Of a stretch of DNA of 64,000 nucleotides, positions 57,777 through 64,000 are shown piece by piece. Within the stretch, counting starts at the first letter, position 1; every line of letters starts with the position of its first letter. The stretch is from Lamellibrachia columna (Eukaryota; Annelida; Polychaeta; Sabellida; Siboglinidae), in assembly GCA_963662155.1 (NCBI GenBank), contig OY759269.1, positions 15,123,069 through 15,187,068 of the forward strand, read 5' to 3'. Both the position numbers and the translations under genes were made by a program. The notes under the pieces were generated by a model. That model had not been told where the DNA came from and did no database searches. It was given only the letters and a program-made list of their open reading frames with translations.

Positions 57777-58073
57777 CAAACTTTGTAGCGTCTTCTCGTC
57801 TTCAATCTTCTCATACTGATTGTCCTTCCCTTGTCTTTCTTTTCCTAACCTACTAATGCACAGGCCGTCTTTCACTTCACCATTGCCTATAGTCCGTTTT
57901 GAACCAGCAAATCCATTTGTCAATGGCGTTTCAGTTGCCAGTGCCGAGTTAGTGTTTTTGTTTCCTAGTGTCGAATTATTGTTTGTACTGGCTACTTCAG
58001 ATAATTTCTGTTTCCGTTTGCGTAACTCTGCCCGGATGCAACTTCGTTCTTCGTATTTATCACAGACATCGTG
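57777..58073 (-). CDS. Smoothelin/Ig gene, exon joining module D1 second half to module D2 first half
   Basis: This 297-nt exon (99 codons, phase 0-0) has a ttttactttcag acceptor and a TTG|gtaagt donor. It opens with HDVCDKYEERSCIRAELRKR and KQKLSE, the second half of a smoothelin-type module (Y-E-E-R-x-x-I-R-A-x-L-R), here called D1. A polar Asn/Thr/Ser-rich linker of about 55 residues follows, and the exon ends with YEKIEDEKTLQSL, the first half of D2. The structure (back half, linker, front half) shows that introns split modules internally. The exon carrying the D1 first half was not found between 58073 and 64000 and probably lies beyond the window. Confidence 0.9.
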
Positions 58074-58424
58074 CTGAAAGTAAAAGGAAATTTGCAATTC
58101 ATCTGACAAGATTCTCTAAAATTATACTTGTTATAAAGCAGATCAAACATTAAGACAACAAATATGTAAATTATTTTGAAAACATGGTTTACTTAAAAAA
58201 ACATCAATATTTTCTCAATAACTGTTGTCAGTGCAAGATTTAAACTGGCATTTTACAGATCGGAATTTTCTTTCTCATGCAATAAAATGTGAAAATTAAA
58301 TATAATTAGTTGTCATACTTTTTGACAATTTTATTATGATTATATCACAAATTGTGGCGTAATCTGTTATGCAAATTTAGATCTTTGAAAAAATACCTAC
58401 TGTGCATCTAGTGTAGATACACAC
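58074..58424. other. Probable intron sequence, no feature seen
   Basis: AT-rich sequence upstream of the D1 exon; nothing recognised. Confidence 0.5.
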
Positions 58425-58875
58425 TGCCTGTTATATAATGACTACTCCCTGACTGTGGTCTGGTATATAATGACTACTCCCTGACTGTGGCCTGGTATAT
58501 AATGACTACTCCCTGACTGTGGCCTGGTATATAATGACTACTCCCTGACTGTAGCCTGGTATATAATGACTACTCCCTGACTGTAGCCTGGTATATAATG
58601 ACTACTCCCTGACTGTGGCCTGTTATATAATGACTACTCCCTGACTGTGGCCTGGTATATAATGACTACTCCCTGACTGTGGCCTGGTATATAATGACTA
58701 CTCCCTGACTGGCCTGGTATATAATGACTACTCCCTGACTGAGGCCTGGCATATAATGACTACTCCCTGACTGTGGCCTGGTATATAATGACTACTCCCC
58801 GACTGTGGCCCGGCATATAATGACTACTCCCTGACTGTGGCCTGGCATATAATGAATACTCCCTGACTGTGGCCT
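58425..58875. repeat. 32-bp minisatellite (about 14 copies)
   Basis: The unit is approximately ggcctggtatataatgacta followed by ctccctgactgt. Variants include ggcatataatg and one copy lacking tgt. Confidence 0.97.
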
Positions 58876-59170
58876 GACAAGTTTCATATTTTTAACAGTG
58901 GTACATTTTAATATTACAACCACTAACATGTCTACCGATGAAGGCTGGGAGATTGGGTAAAACATCCAGATTTACAGATCTATAACAAGAAGTTTATTGA
59001 GATGTAAAACAACATCAAATTCGACATTCCAAGAGGCCAGAACATCAATCTATTTCAACATTGTTAATCAATCATCTAATCTACCAGGGAGACAGCTACA
59101 TGTGTATGGCACTTAGTGTATGCAACTGTTTGCCATAATAGGCTGTACACTTACTGGCTGTAATAGGTTG
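58876..59170. other. Probable intron sequence between arrays
   Basis: No feature recognised. gctgtaataggttgtacag-like motifs at 59140-59176 lead into the array that follows. Confidence 0.5.
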
Positions 59171-59176
59171 TACAGC

Positions 59177-61030
59177 TATTAACTGTAACAGAGTATGGGC
59201 CTGGTGACAGTGCTATTAACTGTAACAGAGTATGGGCCTGGTGACAGTGCTATTAACTGTAACAGAGTATGGGCCTGGTGACAGTGCTATTAACTGTAAC
59301 AGAGTATGGGCCTGGTGACAGTGCTATTAACTGTAACAGAGTATGGGCCTGGTGACAGTGCTATTAACTGTAACAGAGTATGGGCCTGGTGACAGTGCTA
59401 TTAACTGTAACAGAGTATGGGCCTGGTGACAGTGCTATTAACTGTAACAGAGTATGGGCCTGGTGACAGTGCTATTAACTGTAACAGAGTATGGGCCTGG
59501 TGACAGTGCTATTAACTGTAACAGAGTATGGGCCTGGTGACAGTGCTATTAACTGTAACAGAGTATGGGCCTGGTGACAGTGCTATTAACTGTAACAGAG
59601 TATGGGCCTGGTGACAGTGCTATTAACTGTAACAGAGTATGGGCCTGGTGACAGTGCTATTAACTGTAACAGAGTATGGGCCTGGTGACAGTGCTATTAA
59701 CTGTAACAGAGTATGGGCCTGGTGACAGTGCTATTAACTGTAACAGAGTATGGGCCTGGTGACAGTGCTATTAACTGTAACAGAGTACGGGCCTGGTGAC
59801 AGTGCTATTAACTGTAACAGAGTACGGGCCTGGTGACAGTGCTATTAACTGTAACAGAGTACGGGCCTGGTGACAGTGCTATTAACTGTAACAGAGTACG
59901 GGCCTGGTGACAGTGCTATTAACTGTAACAGAGTACGGGCCTGGTGACAGTGCTATTAACTGTAACAGAGTACGGGCCTGGTGACAGTGCTATTAACTGT
60001 AACAGAGTACGGGCCTGGTGACAGTGCTATTAACTGTAACAGAGTACGGGCCTGGTGACAGTGCTATTAACTGTAACAGAGTACGGGCCTGGTGACAGTG
60101 CTATTAACTGTAACAGAGTACGGGCCTGGTGACAGTGCTATTAACTGTAACAGAGTACGGGCCGGGTGACAGTGCTATTAACTGTAACAGAGTACGGGCC
60201 TGGTGACAGTGCTATTAACTGTAACAGAGTATGGGCCTGGTGACAGTGCTATTAACTGTAACAGAGTATGGGCCTGGTGACAGTGCTATTAACTGTAACA
60301 GAGTATGGGCCTGGTGACAGTGCTATTAACTGTAACAGAGTATGGGCCTGGTGACAGTGCTATTAACTGTAACAGAGTATGGGCCTGGTGACAGTGCTAT
60401 TAACTGTAACAGAGTATGGGCCTGGTGACAGTGCTATTAACTGTAACAGAGTATGGGCCTGGTGACAGTGCTATTAACTGTAACAGAGTATGGGCCTGGT
60501 GACAGTGCTATTAACTGTAACAGAGTATGGGCCTGGTGACAGTGCTATTAACTGTAACAGAGTACGGGCCTGGTGACAGTGCTATTAACTGTAACAGAGT
60601 ATGGGCCTGGTGACAGTGCTATTAACTGTAACAGAGTACGGGCCTGGTGACAGTGCTATTAACTGTAACAGAGTATGGGCCTGGTGACAGTGCTATTAAC
60701 TGTAACAGAGTACGGGCCTGGTGACAGTGCTATTAACTGTAACAGAGTATGGGCCTGGTGACAGTGCTATTAACTGTAACAGAGTATGGGCCTGGTGACA
60801 GTGCTATTAACTGTAACAGAGTACGGGCCTGGTGACAGTGCTATTAACTGTAACAGAGTATGGGCCTGGTGACAGTGCTATTAACTGTAACAGAGTACGG
60901 GCCTGGTGACAGTGCTATTAACTGTAACAGAGTATGGGCCTGGTGACAGTGCTATTAACTGTAACAGAGTATGGGCCTGGTGACAGTGCTATTAACTGTA
61001 ACAGAGTATGGGCCTGGTGACAGTGCTATT
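59177..61030. repeat. 37-bp minisatellite, 50 copies
   Basis: The unit is 37 bp (gagtatgggc at 59191, 59228, 59265 and so on), made of ctggtgacagtgctattaac followed by tgtaacagagta(t/c)gggc. Copies are almost identical over 1.85 kb. The only frequent variant is T/C in gagtatggg/gagtacggg, plus one ggccggg variant at about 60160. Counting that site gives 16 T, 12 C, 9 T copies, then a mixed block. No coding potential. Confidence 0.98.
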
Positions 61031-61062
61031 CTGGGAATGCAACTTTGCATGCTAATTGCTCC

Positions 61063-61130
61063 TTCTGCCATAGGCTAGTGGTTAGTACACTCGGCTTTCT
61101 CACGCTGGTAACTCTCCGGGTTCAAGCCAC
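61063..61130 (+). mobile_element. tRNA-like head of a SINE or tRNA relic
   Basis: An A box (taggctagtggttagta, 61071-61087) and B box (gggttcaagcc, 61118-61128) at tRNA-like spacing, but no matching acceptor stem, so it is not a functional tRNA gene as far as I can fold it by eye. Confidence 0.55.
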
Positions 61131-61500
61131 GTAAAAAGCAAGAAAACCACACACCGATGATGATAAATGTTACTTGGTTATTATGTTTATATTTAGTGGT
61201 TTACATAACTATGTGAAAGACTGTCTTATCAACAGGATACCGAAATTATTCACGGAAAAAACGTGTTACGTCATTGAAATGGAAATTTGCTCAATTTTTC
61301 TGTTGTTCAGCTGTTGCCACTGTTTTGGTGGGTGGGACCTTCAAACGCCCAGGTAACAAAAGTGTGATTAATCACAGGTGTTGAAGCAAAGTAGCTGGAT
61401 GGGGTAAACATATTAAAACAATTTACAAGCTGGCATGTCAATGATTTCATGATGCAGCATTCAGGTTGGTATGGGAAACTGAACATTACGAGTTTATCAA
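61131..61500. other. Probable intron sequence, no feature seen
   Basis: No exon or repeat recognised. Confidence 0.45.
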
Positions 61501-61502
61501 GT

Positions 61503-61740
61503 TGGGGCACGCATAGCTCGGTGGTTAGACTGCAGACTGTCAATGAAGAGGGCAACGGTTCGAGGGTTCAAGTCAACCTGCTGCCATTTCAAAACTTTGT
61601 TCACCTCCATATTGCCTACAGGCGTCATTGGGAAGAGACACTAAAAGCCGTTGGTCCCTTCTACCTGGTGTCTATGTCACGGGAAGTAAACAATCCTACA
61701 TACAGGTAAATGTGTAACCTGTCTTGAACTCACTATCTGT
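61503..61740 (+). mobile_element. tRNA-derived SINE, second family
   Basis: A box tagctcggtggttagac (61514-61530) and B-box-like ggttcgagggttcaagtc (61557-61575). The body has gggaagagacactaaaagcc and ttggtcccttctacctggtg, matching the SINE at 54.9 kb. Confidence 0.75.
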
Positions 61741-62680
61741 AGCACAGTAGGACAGCGGGACACATACAATACACAAAGAAGAAAAAGAATGAATATCTTT
61801 TATTACCAAGTGATAGCCGTTTGGTTTAATTTAGGCAGTTTGAACTGTTCACTAGGTGGCGAGCCTGTTTCGTCATAGAACAGACTCCCATTTTCCCTGC
61901 GAATTCCATGAAACGTCTTAAGTTTGAATCATAAATGATAAGTCCAACTTTAACTTAACATATTATTAAACTATACAACTGTACCATATGAATCACCATT
62001 GATAAACTGCTCTACTATAAACAGAAAGGAATCGGAATTACGTGCATTAATCCACGTACCTACATTTCCTATTAATGGGGTGGGTGAAAAGCACAGGTTT
62101 ACCACAGTGAGAATTGGTGGGGTATCTAGGATCTCACAAACGGGTGTGGCCAAAGGGCGGCCAAGCTTAGTCATCCATTCGTTTGCCATGCTACCATGTA
62201 GTGGAGCAACGGGTTATATTGGACAAAAATCAAACATTTAAGCCATGGAGGGGCCACAGCTCAATGCTTTCCACCACTATGTACAAGACAGGCGAGAATG
62301 TATCAAGATGTATCAAATACGCCACTGAAGCCTACATGTCTATACAGCATGCATCTAATGTAGGCAAGACAGCAGTATCATTCCAGTTAAACATGTGAAA
62401 TGCTGACCTGTGATATTTCTACTGGCACCATATTTGAAGCACCGACAGATGGTTCAATCAAGCAACATGCAATCTGAATAATCTGTCAATATTTCTATCT
62501 TGCACGCATGATAAAGGTTTTACTCTGTTGAACGACCGTAAGTAGCCTGCTTTAATGAAATAGAGAGATATCTACGAAGGCCAAGTTCTCTTCAATATAC
62601 TTTTTCATAAAGGTGCAATTATTTCCAGCCAAATATGTAACATCAACTAGTCAGAGTAATTTAATCAATGATGACAAGAT
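61741..62680. other. Probable intron sequence, no feature seen
   Basis: Nothing recognised on either strand. Confidence 0.45.
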
Positions 62681-62682
62681 TC

Positions 62683-62880
62683 CACCAACATGGACCTCTG
62701 CACCAACATGGACCTTAGCACCAACTTGGACCACTGCACCAATATGGAACAAAGCACCAACATGGACCTTAGCACCAACTTGGACCACTGCACCAACACA
62801 TGAACCCTAGCACCAACATGGACCATTGCACCAACATGGTACAACAACATGAAATTGTCCCAACATGGACCATTGTCAAC
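62683..62880. repeat. 18-bp degenerate minisatellite
   Basis: Units of the type caccaacatggaccttag / caccaacttggaccactg, about ten copies. It is related in sequence to the 39-bp array that follows. Confidence 0.9.
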
Positions 62881-62924
62881 AGACATGCATAATAAGACAG
62901 ACCATTGTAGCACCACGGACAATG

Positions 62925-63250
62925 TAGCCAACATGGAACGTTGCACCAATACCTTGTAGACAACAACATGGAACATTGCACCAGCATATACCTTGTAGAC
63001 AACAACATGGAACATTGCACCAGCATATACCTTGTAGACAACAACATGGAACATTGCACCAACATATACCTTGTAGACAACAACATGGAACATTGCACCA
63101 ACATATACCTTGTAGACAACAACATGGAACATTGCACCAACATATACCTTGTAGACAACATGGAACATTGCACCAGCATATACCTTGTAGACAACAACAT
63201 GGAATATTACACCAACATACCTTGTAGACAACAACATGGACCATTGCACC
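62925..63250. repeat. 39-bp minisatellite (about 8 copies)
   Basis: The unit consists of aacatggaacattgcacca, then a(a/g)catataccttgtagac and aac. As 39 is divisible by three it produces long repetitive frames on both strands, which I consider non-coding. Short deletions of three and six bases occur in some copies. Confidence 0.95.
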
Positions 63251-63596
63251 ACCATAGAACCATTACAACAACATTCCCTAAATTGGACCACTCCAAGCTG
63301 TACCAAGCCAAACACTTCAGTGCACGCACTCTTGCCCAGACAAATTAAACTATAAAAATACTTGCATACTGCACTGGTAGTGAAATTACATTGTTTTTAT
63401 GTCACTGCACATGTCGAAATAAGAAATATGCAGCTGTTTTCTAATTGGAAAGTGGTTCATTTCGTTCAAAACAATTTTAATGCCTGTGGCTGATTGGAAC
63501 ATGTATTTTTCACATTTCACCGAGAATGAATAGCTTACATGGTTATGACAAGTTTAAAAGTGACGAACATTTGCAATGTGCCATGTAACTTTTATC

Positions 63597-63671
<75 letters not shown>

Positions 63672-64000
63672 TTGAGCTAACTCATGAATCCGGCGGAAAA
63701 TATCCTTATGTCCACGTACAAAATCTCCACCATTATGACATGTACAGGTAGAAATTTCAAATCAATTCACAGTGATACACGTGTACAAAAAACCTGCTGT
63801 TATATATGAAGAGTTTCAGAGCAAAATGGGATAAACGTCAATCCAGGCAACATTTCTGAGTGGGCGAAATTTTAGAATTGAAATATGCAGTAAAGATATC
63901 AGCCCTTGCGGCCATTCAATTTGAGATTCCAATATCTTGTACAAGTTTCCATTTACATTCTGGGCATGAAACACAGAAGTGAGTTTTTCTCAAAAACAAA
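63251..64000. other. Window end: (AT)n tract and plain sequence
   Basis: A pure (AT)n microsatellite of about 36 repeats at 63599-63670; otherwise no recognisable feature. Confidence 0.6.

Larger units (their letters stand above)
503..58073 (-). other. Multi-exon smoothelin/Ig-domain gene (open at both ends)
   Basis: Thirteen coding exons on the minus strand can be chained without a frame break: 58073-57777, 56343-56265, 44659-44541, 40753-40672, 39769-39327, 35889-35860, 35708-35633, 35171-34578, 30999-30709, 30138-29833, 28634-28320, 27217-27102 and 622-503. All introns are GT/AG and each donor phase equals the phase of the next acceptor. The product combines repeated smoothelin-type modules (EDE..L..L followed by an R..IRA.LR helix motif) with four I-set Ig domains. 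Smoothelins are actin-associated proteins of contractile cells, and I-set domains are typical of sarcomeric and cell-adhesion proteins. A cytoskeletal scaffold is therefore inferred, with no signal peptide or membrane segment seen. The first exon(s) of the long form and the C-terminal end lie outside the window. I cannot exclude missed cassette exons or a short exon I failed to recognise. Confidence 0.8.

Noticed and set aside
58425..61030. Possible CRISPR-like array because of regular repeats
   Set aside because: Units are contiguous tandem copies without unique spacers, in an animal genome.
62665..63348. Frames up to 216 residues with Cys/Val/Tyr or His/Gln repeats
   Set aside because: Produced by the 18- and 39-bp arrays; open on both strands, no splice signals, no non-repeat extension.

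Overview
The window is a piece of animal nuclear DNA: AT-rich, full of introns, SINEs, LINE fragments, microsatellites and long minisatellites, with no bacterial-type operons. I-set immunoglobulin (Ig) exons spliced in phase 1 and smoothelin-type motifs point to a bilaterian muscle or cytoskeletal gene. Large introns, tRNA-derived SINEs and abundant tandem arrays fit a marine invertebrate, perhaps a lophotrochozoan, but I cannot name the species.

One gene on the minus strand appears to fill the whole window. Thirteen coding exons, from 58,073 down to 503, have canonical GT/AG borders, and every splice phase matches the next exon (2,868 nt, 956 codons in this window). The gene is open at both ends. 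In order it encodes: the second half of a smoothelin-like module (D1); a linker and module D2; short linkers; a long Ser/Glu-rich acidic linker leading into module D3, which is interrupted by a 10-residue microexon; a Thr-rich linker; four I-set Ig domains (one exon each); a short linker; and the first half of a fourth smoothelin module (D4) that continues past position 1. The smoothelin family usually ends in a calponin-homology (CH) domain, which would lie outside this window.

Several short ATG-containing exons with good donor sites lie inside long introns, and their phases match the next coding exon downstream. The best is 20,363-20,419 (perfect ACCATGG context, CpG-rich flank, phase 0), which would give a short isoform that skips all Ig domains. 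Others are at 48,703-48,730 and 52,723-52,738 (both phase 1, both compatible with the 44,659 exon) and, weaker, 47,188-47,244 (phase 0). This resembles the dual-promoter arrangement known for vertebrate smoothelin.

Layout by region. 0-27 kb: D4 half-exon, then a 26-kb intron with SINEs, a LINE 3' end, two copies of a terminal-inverted-repeat element, minisatellites (including about 42 x 49 bp) and the candidate internal promoter at 20.4 kb. 27-36 kb: linker, four Ig exons, Thr-rich linker, D3, with a 23 x 77 bp array beside an Ig exon. 36-45 kb: acidic linker exons with LINE ends, an unnamed 270-bp repeat and two inverted-repeat structures. 45-58 kb: long introns with candidate alternative first exons, polypurine tracts and D2/D1 exons. 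58-64 kb: probably intron, dominated by a 50 x 37 bp array and other tandem repeats.
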